Below are positions 43,450-50,945 of a stretch of DNA of 50,945 bases, piece by piece. The notes beneath the pieces are model-generated. The model searched no databases, was not told where the DNA came from, and saw only the letters and a list, made by a program, of their open reading frames with translations. Numbering within the stretch: position 1 is the stretch's first letter; the number at the start of each line of letters is the position of its first letter. Both the position numbers and the translations under genes were made by a program. Source of the stretch: DATAXP01 sp036272935 (lineage in GTDB: Bacteria > Planctomycetota > Planctomycetia > Pirellulales > PNKZ01); the NCBI GenBank assembly GCA_036272935.1, contig DATAXP010000078.1:1-50945 (forward strand), given 5' to 3'.

Positions 43450-44087
43450 CACTTGTCCTTCAGCGCTCGCACCGCCTCGCGGGCACGGTGCAGAAAGTCG
43501 GTCTTCAATTCCCCCTGCTCCAGCCACATCGGCGGGCCGAAGCTGATGCAGCTCAGCATCGGCACCGGCAGGAATTCGCCGCGCGGCAACACGCGGTTCA
43601 GATTGTCGATGTGCACCGGCACCAATTCCAGGTCCGGCCGCTTTTTAGCCAAATAGTACAGTCCACTCTTGAATTCCTCGATGTCGGAGTCGACGCTGCG
43701 GCTCCCCTCGGGGAACACGATCAGCGAATGCGTCTGTCCAATTGCTTGGATCATCAGGTCGACGGGACTTTGGTGCACCTTGATATTGCGGCGATCGATC
43801 AGCAGGGCATCGAACACGTGCCGGGCCAGGTACGGCCGAACGATCCCCTTGTCCCAATAGTCCTTGGCCGCCACGGGGCGCGTCATGCGTCGCAAGTCGG
43901 GCGGCAGCGAGGACCACAGCACCAAAGCGTCGAGATGGCTGGTGTGGTTGGCAAAGTAAATCCGCTGGCAGGCCTCGGGTTGGCAGTCGATCCAGCGCAC
44001 GCTGGCGCCGCTGAGAATCCGGGCAGTGCCGGCCAACACGCGCCGGATGATCTCGGCCTGGTTCCACGACCCGATGCTGAAATCCAC
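43449..44087 (-). CDS. plsC: 1-acyl-sn-glycerol-3-phosphate acyltransferase (PlsC-like)
   Basis: Adds the second acyl chain to make phosphatidic acid. The 212-residue protein has the acyltransferase motif NHTSHLDAL (NHxxxxD, about residues 46-52), a second block IDRRNIKVHQSPVD, the motif FPEGSRSVDSD (about 124), and VPVHIDNLNRVLPRG. It is at the short end of the family and has no clear N-terminal membrane helix, so it is probably membrane-associated through its acyl-binding face. It precedes cdsA, which uses its product. Confidence 0.9.
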   Translation of the reverse strand: MDFSIGSWNQAEIIRRVLAGTARILSGASVRWIDCQPEACQRIYFANHTSHLDALVLWSSLPPDLRRMTRPVAAKDYWDKGIVRPYLARHVFDALLIDRRNIKVHQSPVDLMIQAIGQTHSLIVFPEGSRSVDSDIEEFKSGLYYLAKKRPDLELVPVHIDNLNRVLPRGEFLPVPMLSCISFGPPMWLEQGELKTDFLHRAREAVRALKDK

Positions 44088-44133
44088 GCCACGACCCTCA
44101 AAACTCGCATCGTAATCAGAGCCCCGAGAGACA

Positions 44134-44205
44134 ACTAGCCCGACGCGCCAGCGAAGGAGCTGTGCGTACCACTGCGGGCATCCCTCGCTGGCGCCTCGGG
44201 CTAGT
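44134..44205. repeat. ACTAGCCCGA inverted repeat
   Basis: The arm ACTAGCCCGACGCGCCAGCG (44134-44153) pairs with CGCTGGCGCCTCGGGCTAGT (44186-44205) with about one mismatch, around a 32-base centre. It sits between the divergent plsC and aldehyde dehydrogenase genes, upstream of both. Its size and symmetry match other planctomycete intergenic repeats. Confidence 0.8.
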
Positions 44206-44275
44206 AGTGCCCCACCGCGCTTCGCTCTAGAATGGAGCCACCTTCGCTTAATCCTACGCTAGGAACCGTCGCGCC

Positions 44276-45901
44276 GTGTCTACCGCTCCCGTTTTGATCG
44301 CCGGCCAGTGGCGCGAAGCCTCCGCCGCGGGAACCTTCCAGGCCGAGAACCCAGCGACCGGCGAGCCATTGCCGAGCGTTTATCCGGTGAGCGGTTGGGA
44401 CGATTGCGACGCCGCGCTGGCCGCGGCGCACGAGGCAGCGATCGCACTGTGCTCGATTCCGCCGGAGCGCATCGCGCGGATGCTTCACCGGTTTGCCGAG
44501 CGGATCGAAGCCCGGCAGAGGGAGATTATCGACGTGGCCGTGGCCGAGACGGCACTACCCCGCTCGCCGCGCCTGGCCGAGGTGGAGTTGCCGCGCACCA
44601 CCGGGCAGTTGCGGCAGGCTGCCGCGGCGGCGGTCGAAGGTTCCTGGACGCTGCCGACGATCGATACGAAGCTCAATATCCGCTCGTACTTCGCGCCGTT
44701 GGGGCCGGTGGCGGTGTTCGGGCCGAACAACTTTCCTCTAGCCTTCAACAGCGCCAGCGGCGGCGACCTTGCCGCGGCCCTGGCCGCGGGCAACCCGGTG
44801 ATCGCCAAGGCCAACTCGTCGCATCCCGGCACCACGCGGCTGTTAGCCGAGGAAGCCCACGCCGCCGCGCTCGAGACCGGCCTACCCCGCGGCACCGTGC
44901 AACTGATCTATCGCACCGGCCACGCCGACGGCGAACGCCTGGTGGCCGACGTGCGCCTCGGTGCGAGCGCGTACACCGGCAGTCGCAGCGCGGGGCTGAA
45001 GCTCAAAGCGGCGGCCGACGCGGCTGGCAAGCCGATCTATCTCGAACTATCGAGCGTCAATCCGGTCATCATTCTGCCCGGTGCTCTCGAAGAACGCGGC
45101 GACAAGATCGCCGAGGAGTTCGCTGCCAGTTGCCTGATGGGGGCCGGCCAGTTCTGCACCAACCCGGGGCTCGTGATGCTGATCAAGTCGGCGGCGAGCG
45201 ATCGGTTCCTGGACGCGGTGAAGCAGCGTTTCGCCGCGGCCGCGCCAGCCCCCTTGCTCTCGCGCGGCGTGCTCGAGACACTCCAGCGTAATCTCAAAAC
45301 GATTGCCGCGGCCGGTGCCCGTGTGCTCGTCGGCGGCGCGCGGCTCGATGGTCCTGGCTATCGTTTTGCCAACACGCTGCTGTGCGTCGAAGGACGGACG
45401 TTCGTCGAGCATGCCGAGGCGCTGCAAACCGAGGCGTTCGGCAACGCGTCGCTCGTCGTGCTGCTCGATGATGTACACGAAGCGGCCGAAGCGATCGAGC
45501 GGCTCGAAGGGAACCTGACCGGGTGTATTTACTCCGGCGGCATTTCCCCCTCACCCCAACCCGCTCCCGCAAGGGGAGAGGGAGTCAGCGGCGACGACGC
45601 GCTGTACGCCGAGCTGGCACCGCGCCTGCGGCGGCGCGTCGGACGGCTGCTCAACGACAAAATGCCCACCGGTGTGGCGGTCAGCCCCGCAATGAATCAC
45701 GGCGGGCCGTATCCCGCCACCGGCCATCCCGGCTTCACGGCCGTCGGCATTCCCGCGGCGCTGCGGCGCTTCGCGGCGCTCGAATGCTTCGACAACGTGC
45801 GAGCTGATCGGCTTCCTCACTCGTTACGAGACAAATCGCCCGGTAACGGCATGTGGCGGCAGATCGACGGCCGTTGGACCCAGGGCGACGCCGGCGCGTG
45901 A
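44276..45901 (+). CDS. Aldehyde dehydrogenase (ketoglutarate-semialdehyde dehydrogenase-like) with in-frame repeat insert
   Basis: The 541-residue NAD(P)-dependent aldehyde dehydrogenase has LIAGQWREA at the N terminus, PLGPVAVFGPNNFPLAFN (cofactor), NSSHPGTTRL, the general-base Glu in YLELSSVNP and catalytic Cys in GAGQFCTNPG. The extended C-terminal half matches the alpha-ketoglutaric semialdehyde dehydrogenase subgroup. Near residues 424-436 lies SPSPQPAPARGEGVSG, out of character with the family and encoded by a palindromic repeat (45548-45584). The start is GTG 44276 with AGGAA ten bases upstream. The stop overlaps the next gene's GTG by four bases (45898), so they are coupled. Confidence 0.9.
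   Translation: MSTAPVLIAGQWREASAAGTFQAENPATGEPLPSVYPVSGWDDCDAALAAAHEAAIALCSIPPERIARMLHRFAERIEARQREIIDVAVAETALPRSPRLAEVELPRTTGQLRQAAAAAVEGSWTLPTIDTKLNIRSYFAPLGPVAVFGPNNFPLAFNSASGGDLAAALAAGNPVIAKANSSHPGTTRLLAEEAHAAALETGLPRGTVQLIYRTGHADGERLVADVRLGASAYTGSRSAGLKLKAAADAAGKPIYLELSSVNPVIILPGALEERGDKIAEEFAASCLMGAGQFCTNPGLVMLIKSAASDRFLDAVKQRFAAAAPAPLLSRGVLETLQRNLKTIAAAGARVLVGGARLDGPGYRFANTLLCVEGRTFVEHAEALQTEAFGNASLVVLLDDVHEAAEAIERLEGNLTGCIYSGGISPSPQPAPARGEGVSGDDALYAELAPRLRRRVGRLLNDKMPTGVAVSPAMNHGGPYPATGHPGFTAVGIPAALRRFAALECFDNVRADRLPHSLRDKSPGNGMWRQIDGRWTQGDAGA
45548..45584. repeat. CCCTCACCCCAACCC...GGGGAGAGGG repeat inside coding sequence
   Basis: This 37-bp repeat, with stem CTCCC/GGGGAG around GCAA and flanking CCCTCACC, matches a repeat type common in intergenic DNA of many bacteria (from general knowledge). 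Here it is read in frame within the aldehyde dehydrogenase. It does not break the frame and adds about a dozen Ser/Pro/Gly/Arg residues. Confidence 0.75.
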
Positions 45902-47097
45902 ACATTATTGTGCTGGCGATCGATCGGCTGCACGCGGGCTATCTCGGTCCGTACGGCAATACCTGGGTCGGCACGCCGGCCTTCAACCGCTTGGCTGCCG
46001 AGGGGTTCACCTTCGACCACGTGATAAGCGACTGTCCGACGCTCGAGGCGTTTTATCGAGCCGTGTTCACCGGGGAGCACGCGCTGGAACCGGCGGCGGC
46101 GAACGCAACGAGGTTGCCGTTGCAAGTGTTTGCTGACGAGCCGTTGGTGGACGCGCCCGAAATGTCGCCGACGGTGTTGGTCGAGAAGCCGGTCGCGCAG
46201 ACCGCGGCCAGTGCCGAGGAAACGCACCTGGCGACGTTCTTCTCGGCTGCGATCGACGCGCTCGGCAGCGCCCCGCGGCCGCTGCGCGCCTTGCTGCACG
46301 TGGCGTCGCTGGGGCGCGTGTGGGATGCGCCGCTGGAGTATCGCAACCGCTACAGCGATACCGAAGAAGCACTGCCCCCCGAGTTCGTGGAGGTGCCGCG
46401 ACTGGTGCTCCCCCAGCACTACGATCCCGACACACTGTTGGGATACTGCCAGGCGTACGCGGGGCAAGTGGGCGTGCTGGATGAATGCCTCGCCGGGCTG
46501 CTCGAATTTCTGGACGAAAGCGCGCTAACGCAAGATACGCTGTTGGCGGTCACGGCACCGCGCGGCATCGCGCTGGGCGAGCACCGGCGCATCGGCGCGT
46601 GGGACGAAGTGCTCTATGGTGAGACGGTCCACGTGCCGCTGCTGATGCGCCTGCCCGACGGCCTCGGCCAAGCGTGCCGCTCGCAAGCGCTGGTGCAGCC
46701 TGGCGATCTGTTTGCCACGTTTACCGAGTGGCTCGGCCAGCCGCCGGTGGCCGAGCAATCAATGCTCTCGCCCCGTAGCCTGTTGCCCATCATCGGCGGC
46801 GAGGTGGACGTGCTGCGTGATCGAGCTGCGGCGATGTCGCCAGCGGGCGAGCGCGGTATTCGCACCGCGGCGTGGTATCTGCGCAAGCTAGCAGGCCTGG
46901 GCGTCGATCCCGATCCCGCAGTCGATTGCCAACTCTACACAAAGCCTGACGACCGCTGGGAGACGAACGACGTGGCCAACCGCTGCCCGGAAATCGTCGA
47001 GCTGCTGGAGCAGGCACTCGCGGAAGTGGAATCAGGCATTGGCGCTGTGTCGATGCTGGCGCCGCTGGCAGACGTGCTTTCAAGTCCCTGGCGCTGA
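45898..47097 (+). CDS. Sulfatase/alkaline-phosphatase-superfamily protein lacking catalytic residues
   Basis: The 399-residue cytoplasmic-looking protein has a sulfatase layout: NIIVLAIDRLHAGYLGPYGN at the start, TPAFNRLAAEGFTFDHVISD, VLDECLAGLLEFLDESALTQDTLLAVTAPRGIALGEH, and a late DDRWETNDVANRCPEIVELL. However, the metal pair DD reads Asp9-Arg10, and the formylglycine motif (C/S-x-P-S-R) reads EAFYR, with Glu50 at the modified-residue position. So catalysis of the usual kind is unlikely. The start is GTG 45898, overlapping the dehydrogenase stop. It may be a binding or regulatory homolog. Function unknown. Confidence 0.8.
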   Translation: MNIIVLAIDRLHAGYLGPYGNTWVGTPAFNRLAAEGFTFDHVISDCPTLEAFYRAVFTGEHALEPAAANATRLPLQVFADEPLVDAPEMSPTVLVEKPVAQTAASAEETHLATFFSAAIDALGSAPRPLRALLHVASLGRVWDAPLEYRNRYSDTEEALPPEFVEVPRLVLPQHYDPDTLLGYCQAYAGQVGVLDECLAGLLEFLDESALTQDTLLAVTAPRGIALGEHRRIGAWDEVLYGETVHVPLLMRLPDGLGQACRSQALVQPGDLFATFTEWLGQPPVAEQSMLSPRSLLPIIGGEVDVLRDRAAAMSPAGERGIRTAAWYLRKLAGLGVDPDPAVDCQLYTKPDDRWETNDVANRCPEIVELLEQALAEVESGIGAVSMLAPLADVLSSPWR

Positions 47098-47105
47098 GCA
47101 CGAAA

Positions 47106-47170
47106 AAGCCCGCGGATGGCCGGCTGCGGTCCCGAAATACTCAAAACCGTTGGCGGTCATCCGTGGGCTT
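47106..47170. terminator. AAGCCCGCGGATG inverted repeat after the sulfatase-like gene
   Basis: The arms AAGCCCGCGGATGGCC (47106-47121) and GGTCATCCGTGGGCTT (47155-47170) pair over 16 bases with three mismatches. It lies nine bases past the sulfatase-like stop and upstream of the next gene. The arms begin after an A-run on the plus strand, so on the minus strand it would end in T's. It is a possible terminator, or another repeat element. Confidence 0.6.
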
Positions 47171-47280
47171 GGGGCCTGGGAATCGCTGTAGGTCGACCCG
47201 CTGCCACAACGGTATAATCCGCATCCTTTTTTGCGCCACCGTTCTACGCGCGAACTCCACCTAAGGTCTGAGCCTCGCCG

Positions 47281-50200
47281 ATGATCGGACAAGGATGTCC
47301 ACGTCGCACGTCCGCTCGAGCTGCGCTGCGCCTGCGCTGCGTCATGGCGCTGCTCGCGATCGTGGCAACAGGCTCGCTGCGCCACGCTGCGCGCGCTTCC
47401 GAAACGCCCGTGGCGCTGCGCGTGCGAGTCGAGTGGGGTGGCAGCACCGAGCGGCGCTGGCAGGGGGAAGTGGCAGTTCCCGGCGGCGCGCTCAGCGAGT
47501 TGCGGCCGATGGGACTCGAGGCCGACGAGCCGGGCTCGATGTGGGTCGACGGCGATCGGCTGTTCATCGCCTCGCCCAGTCCGCGGATTTACGACGGGTT
47601 CGACGTGCTGGTGACGGCTCCGCTCGGGGCGACGATGCACGTGAAGCTGCGCGCCGGCGACCAGGCTCCGATGGAATTCGACATTCCGCTGGAGCGCGTG
47701 ATCGACGATTTTTTCACCGCGCCCTTGGGCAACGACGGCAGCCGCTTGCTGGCTCGCCGCGCGCCGGGCGACAAGCTGCGCGTGCAGTTCGATCGCGATT
47801 CGCTGGTGTTCGCCGCCGGCGAGCAATTCAACATCGGCGTGCGGCCGATAGTGCCGGCGTTCGGCGCCGGCGCGCGTGTGCGGCTGCAAGCCCGGCTGTT
47901 GGCCGCGCGCAGTGATCGGCCAGTGTGGAACGATGATCGCGAGATTTTTCTGGGCGACATGCTCGAGACGCAGCCGCCGGTATCGTTCGCCGTCGCCTTG
48001 CCGGAAGCAGAAGGGGTGTACGACCTGGTGCTCACGGCCAGCCGCAAGGCGCTGTCCGATCGGCTGGGCCTACGCAGCATGGTCGAGGAGCGGCGCGTGC
48101 AACTCGTCGTCGTTGCCGCCGACCGACCCGAGCTTCCCGCCACGGCGCCAACCTTTGAGGTGCTCGTCGAGATCGACCCGGCCAATCCGCGCTGGTGGGA
48201 ACGGCTCACGAATCTGCCGCTCGTGCCGGGATATCGTCGCGGACCGTTGGGCAACGATGCTCTGTCGCCGCGGCAGCATCCGCTGGGCGCGCTGGTGCAG
48301 CTCGGCCCTGGCGGACGCGACACGGCCATCGCCTGGGAAGCGTATCCGCTGCCGGTCGGCCGGCCGGGACAACCGCATTTGCTTGAGGTCGAATACCCGT
48401 CGGATGTGCCGCAGCATTTGGGCATCAGCGTCGTCGAACCGAATGCCGCCGGAGCGGTGTTGCCGATCGGGCTCGACTCGGGCGTGTACACCGCCGCCGA
48501 GGCCGCGACCGACACCTCGCCGTCGATGCTCAAGCACCGGGTGGTGTTCTGGCCGCGCACCGCATCGCCGTTGGCGCTGGTGACCAACCGGCAGGACGGT
48601 TCGCACGCCGTGTACGGCAAGCTGCGGCTGCTGGGGCCGAGGGGACCGTCGCGCACTTCGCTGTCGAACCTGAGCCGCGAGATCCCAGGGCTGGGGCGCG
48701 ACGCACCAGAACCCGAAGTGCACCTGCCGCGCTTCGCCCCGCCGGGAGCCACGGCCAGCGATCGGCTGTGCGCCGTGATGTTCAACCGTCCGTTGTTCCC
48801 CGAGAATTTTTCCGGCGAGCAGGCAAGCGATCCGCTCAGCGGCCACACCGGCCGCACGTTCGACGACTGGACGACGTTCTACCAAGGAGCGTCGCGACTG
48901 GTCGAGTACCTGCACTACGTAGGCTACGACGCCGCAATGATCGCCGTGCTGGCCGACGGCAGCACGATCTATCCCAGCGCGCAGCTCGAGCCGACGCCCC
49001 GCTTCGACGACGGCGCGTTTTTCTCCAGCGGGCAAGACGCCGTGCGCAAGGACGTGCTCGAGCTGCTACTGCGGCTGTTCGATCGCGAGCAGCTGAGGCT
49101 GGTGCCGGCCCTGCAATTCTCGGCACCGTTGCCGCGCCTCGAGGCGATCCGGCGGCGCGGCGGCAACGACGCCCTAGGCATCGAGCTGGTTGGCGCCGAC
49201 GGTAAGCCTTGGCTCGCTCGCCATGCTCCGCGGCAGCATCTCGCGCCGTATTACAATCCGCTCAATCCGATGGTGCAGGAGGCGATGCTCGATGTGGTGC
49301 GCGAGCTGGTCGAACGCTACGGCAAGCATCCCGCGCTAGCCGGCCTGGCGCTGAACCTGGCGGCCGATGGCTACGCGCAGTTCCCCGGCGATGCATGGGG
49401 CTACGACGACGAAACGCTTGCCCGGTTCGAACGCGAGACGCGCGTCGACCTTGGCCCGGCAGGTCCCGAACACCTCGAGCGCCGAGCCGCCTTGCTCGCC
49501 GACCGTTACCGCACAATCTGGCTCGAGTGGCGCGCCCGCGGCCTGCTGAAGTTCTACCAGCGCGTGGCTGACGTTTTGGCCGAGGCTCGCCCCAACGCCA
49601 AGCTGTATCTGGCCACCGGCGATATTTTCTCCCGCCCCGAGCTGCATCGCGCATTGCACCCGGCATTGCCGCGCAACGCTACGCCCGAGGACCTGCTGCT
49701 GCGCGTCGGCATCGCTGCGTCGTTGTACGACGACGCAGCGAACGTCGTGCTGCTGCGACCGCAACGCGTAGCACCACTGGTGCCGTTGGCGTCGCAAGCG
49801 ACGAACCTCGAAATCAACCTGACGCCAGAATTTGACGATGATTTGCACAGCAAGCCGTCCCCCGGCGCATTGCTGCTGCATGAGCGCCACGAGACGACGT
49901 TGCCGAGCTTCGACGCCAAGAGTCCCTTCCGCAAGACGCAATTGCGGCTGGTCACGCAGTCGAGCCCCTCGGGCGACCGCAACCGGCAACGCTTCGCCCA
50001 CGCCCTGGCGGTTCACGACTGCCAGGCGATCTTCGACGGTGGCTGGTTGCTGCCTCTGGGGCAGGAAGACGCGGTGCGCGAGATGCTCGGCGTGTATCGG
50101 CAACTTCCGGCCACGGCGTTCGCAGCGGTCGAGGGGGCGACGCAGCCAGTCGTCCTGCGCACCGCGGTGTACGATGGCCACGCCTGGCTGTACGCCGTGA

Positions 50201-50945
50201 ACGATTCTCCCTGGAACTTGTCGGTGACGCTCCCGGTGACGGCCGGCGACAGTTGTCGCATGCATTTACTCACCACGCGCCACGCCGTCGTCTTGCAAGG
50301 CGAAGGGACGCAGCGTGTGTGCACGATCGACCTGCGGCCGTACGACCTGGTCGGCGCGATGTTCAGTAGCGATGCGGTCCGCTTCGGCTCGCCGCAGCTC
50401 AAGCTACCCGGCAAGATCACCGATCAGCTTGACATTCGGATTGCCGACCTGTGGAACCGCGCGGCGTCGTTGAAGTCGCCATCGCACACGACCGCCTTGA
50501 TGAACGCCGATTTCGAGCAGCCGCCCGAGCGCACGGTGGCACTGCCAGGCTGGCACCTGAACCCGCGCAGCGAGGCAACGGCGACGCTCGATGCCAAGCA
50601 CGTGCGCCTCAAAGGACAATCAATGCACCTGCACTCAGGCGATGAGGGCGCGCAACTGACGAGCCTGCCGGTCGCCAAGCCGGCGACCGGACGATTGTCG
50701 CTGGCCGTTTGGCTGCGCGTCGATGACGAATCGCGGCAGCCGACCGTGCGTCTGGGCATCCAGGCCGTCGGCGACGACAAATACTCGCGCTTCGCGGTGG
50801 TCGGCGGCTCGACCGGGCAGAAGCTGCAAACCACGTGGGGACAATATATCTTCCCGGTCCACGATCTGCCGGGCGAGGCGGTCGCGTCGCTCGAAGTGAA
50901 GTTCGAGCTCGTCGGTTCGGGCGACGTGTGGATCGACGACGTACA
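47281..50945 (+). CDS. Very large secreted protein, partial (glycoside-hydrolase-like TIM barrel plus C-terminal binding module)
   Basis: The frame from ATG 47281 is open without a stop to the window edge: 1221 codons, with the 3' end outside. A signal peptide (RCVMALLAIVATGSLRHAARA) follows a short basic leader; ATG 47344 is an alternative start. Residues about 40-480 are beta-rich (VALRVRVEWGGSTERRW). Residues about 500-830 have a barrel-like pattern (VEYLHYVGYDAAMIAVLADG, then YNPLNPMVQEAMLDVVRELV and LAGLALNLAADGYAQFPGDA) as in glycoside-hydrolase-like planctomycete proteins. From about 1075, NADFEQPPERTVALPGWHLN to DVWIDDV resembles a carbohydrate-binding jelly roll. The catalytic residues are not identified and the function is unproven. 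Confidence 0.8.
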   Translation, partial: MIGQGCPRRTSARAALRLRCVMALLAIVATGSLRHAARASETPVALRVRVEWGGSTERRWQGEVAVPGGALSELRPMGLEADEPGSMWVDGDRLFIASPSPRIYDGFDVLVTAPLGATMHVKLRAGDQAPMEFDIPLERVIDDFFTAPLGNDGSRLLARRAPGDKLRVQFDRDSLVFAAGEQFNIGVRPIVPAFGAGARVRLQARLLAARSDRPVWNDDREIFLGDMLETQPPVSFAVALPEAEGVYDLVLTASRKALSDRLGLRSMVEERRVQLVVVAADRPELPATAPTFEVLVEIDPANPRWWERLTNLPLVPGYRRGPLGNDALSPRQHPLGALVQLGPGGRDTAIAWEAYPLPVGRPGQPHLLEVEYPSDVPQHLGISVVEPNAAGAVLPIGLDSGVYTAAEAATDTSPSMLKHRVVFWPRTASPLALVTNRQDGSHAVYGKLRLLGPRGPSRTSLSNLSREIPGLGRDAPEPEVHLPRFAPPGATASDRLCAVMFNRPLFPENFSGEQASDPLSGHTGRTFDDWTTFYQGASRLVEYLHYVGYDAAMIAVLADGSTIYPSAQLEPTPRFDDGAFFSSGQDAVRKDVLELLLRLFDREQLRLVPALQFSAPLPRLEAIRRRGGNDALGIELVGADGKPWLARHAPRQHLAPYYNPLNPMVQEAMLDVVRELVERYGKHPALAGLALNLAADGYAQFPGDAWGYDDETLARFERETRVDLGPAGPEHLERRAALLADRYRTIWLEWRARGLLKFYQRVADVLAEARPNAKLYLATGDIFSRPELHRALHPALPRNATPEDLLLRVGIAASLYDDAANVVLLRPQRVAPLVPLASQATNLEINLTPEFDDDLHSKPSPGALLLHERHETTLPSFDAKSPFRKTQLRLVTQSSPSGDRNRQRFAHALAVHDCQAIFDGGWLLPLGQEDAVREMLGVYRQLPATAFAAVEGATQPVVLRTAVYDGHAWLYAVNDSPWNLSVTLPVTAGDSCRMHLLTTRHAVVLQGEGTQRVCTIDLRPYDLVGAMFSSDAVRFGSPQLKLPGKITDQLDIRIADLWNRAASLKSPSHTTALMNADFEQPPERTVALPGWHLNPRSEATATLDAKHVRLKGQSMHLHSGDEGAQLTSLPVAKPATGRLSLAVWLRVDDESRQPTVRLGIQAVGDDKYSRFAVVGGSTGQKLQTTWGQYIFPVHDLPGEAVASLEVKFELVGSGDVWIDDV

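Overview
The window looks like a chromosomal segment of a high-GC planctomycete, probably of the Pirellulales type. The evidence is the paired cytochrome-c/DUF1549/DUF1553 and DUF1501 genes, a very large DUF4175-like membrane protein with a low-complexity body, a Cys-rich secreted protein, many Tat or Sec export signals, and a dense scatter of short palindromic intergenic repeats of several families. No prophage, integrase, insertion sequence or CRISPR array was seen.

Layout. 226-5649 (minus): a frameshifted remnant gene, the 1337-aa DUF4175-like protein and an AlkA-type DNA glycosylase. 6116-15886 (minus): a sugar-phosphate cluster read as gnd, zwf, [restriction-modification pair], histidine phosphatase, pgm, polyphosphate-glucokinase-like ROK kinase, pgi. 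The two-gene R-M system sits inside this cluster. 16105-20045: a secreted thioredoxin-fold protein without active-site cysteines, a fused SMP-30/glucose-sorbosone dehydrogenase and an orphan NarL-type response regulator. 20208-20761 (plus): tRNA-Arg(CCG) followed by a toxin/antitoxin-like pair. 20793-25478 (minus): an RND efflux pump and its membrane fusion protein. 25796-30859 (minus): DUF1549/DUF1553 plus DUF1501, a sialidase-fold protein and a Nudix hydrolase. 30959-36711: a Tat-exported bicupin of the oxalate decarboxylase family, threonine aldolase (minus), a PPi-type phosphofructokinase, an SMP-30 lactonase-like protein and a sugar-phosphate transferase. 36799-44087: a site-2 protease, a small unknown gene, a CtpA-type protease, the Cys-rich protein, an acyl-CoA dehydrogenase, CdsA and PlsC. 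44276-50945 (plus): an aldehyde dehydrogenase carrying an in-frame repeat insertion, a sulfatase-like protein lacking its catalytic residues, and the first 1221 codons of a very large secreted protein that runs off the window.

How the genes fit together. Glucose can be phosphorylated (ROK kinase), isomerised (pgi), interconverted with glucose-1-phosphate (pgm), oxidised (zwf, gnd) or sent down glycolysis (PPi-type PFK). Two of these kinases belong to lineages that use polyphosphate or pyrophosphate rather than ATP. CdsA and PlsC are consecutive steps of phospholipid synthesis. The most unusual features are the repeat families, which lie between genes and in at least two places inside coding sequence, and a 22-bp duplication of the glucokinase gene start flanking a hairpin element.
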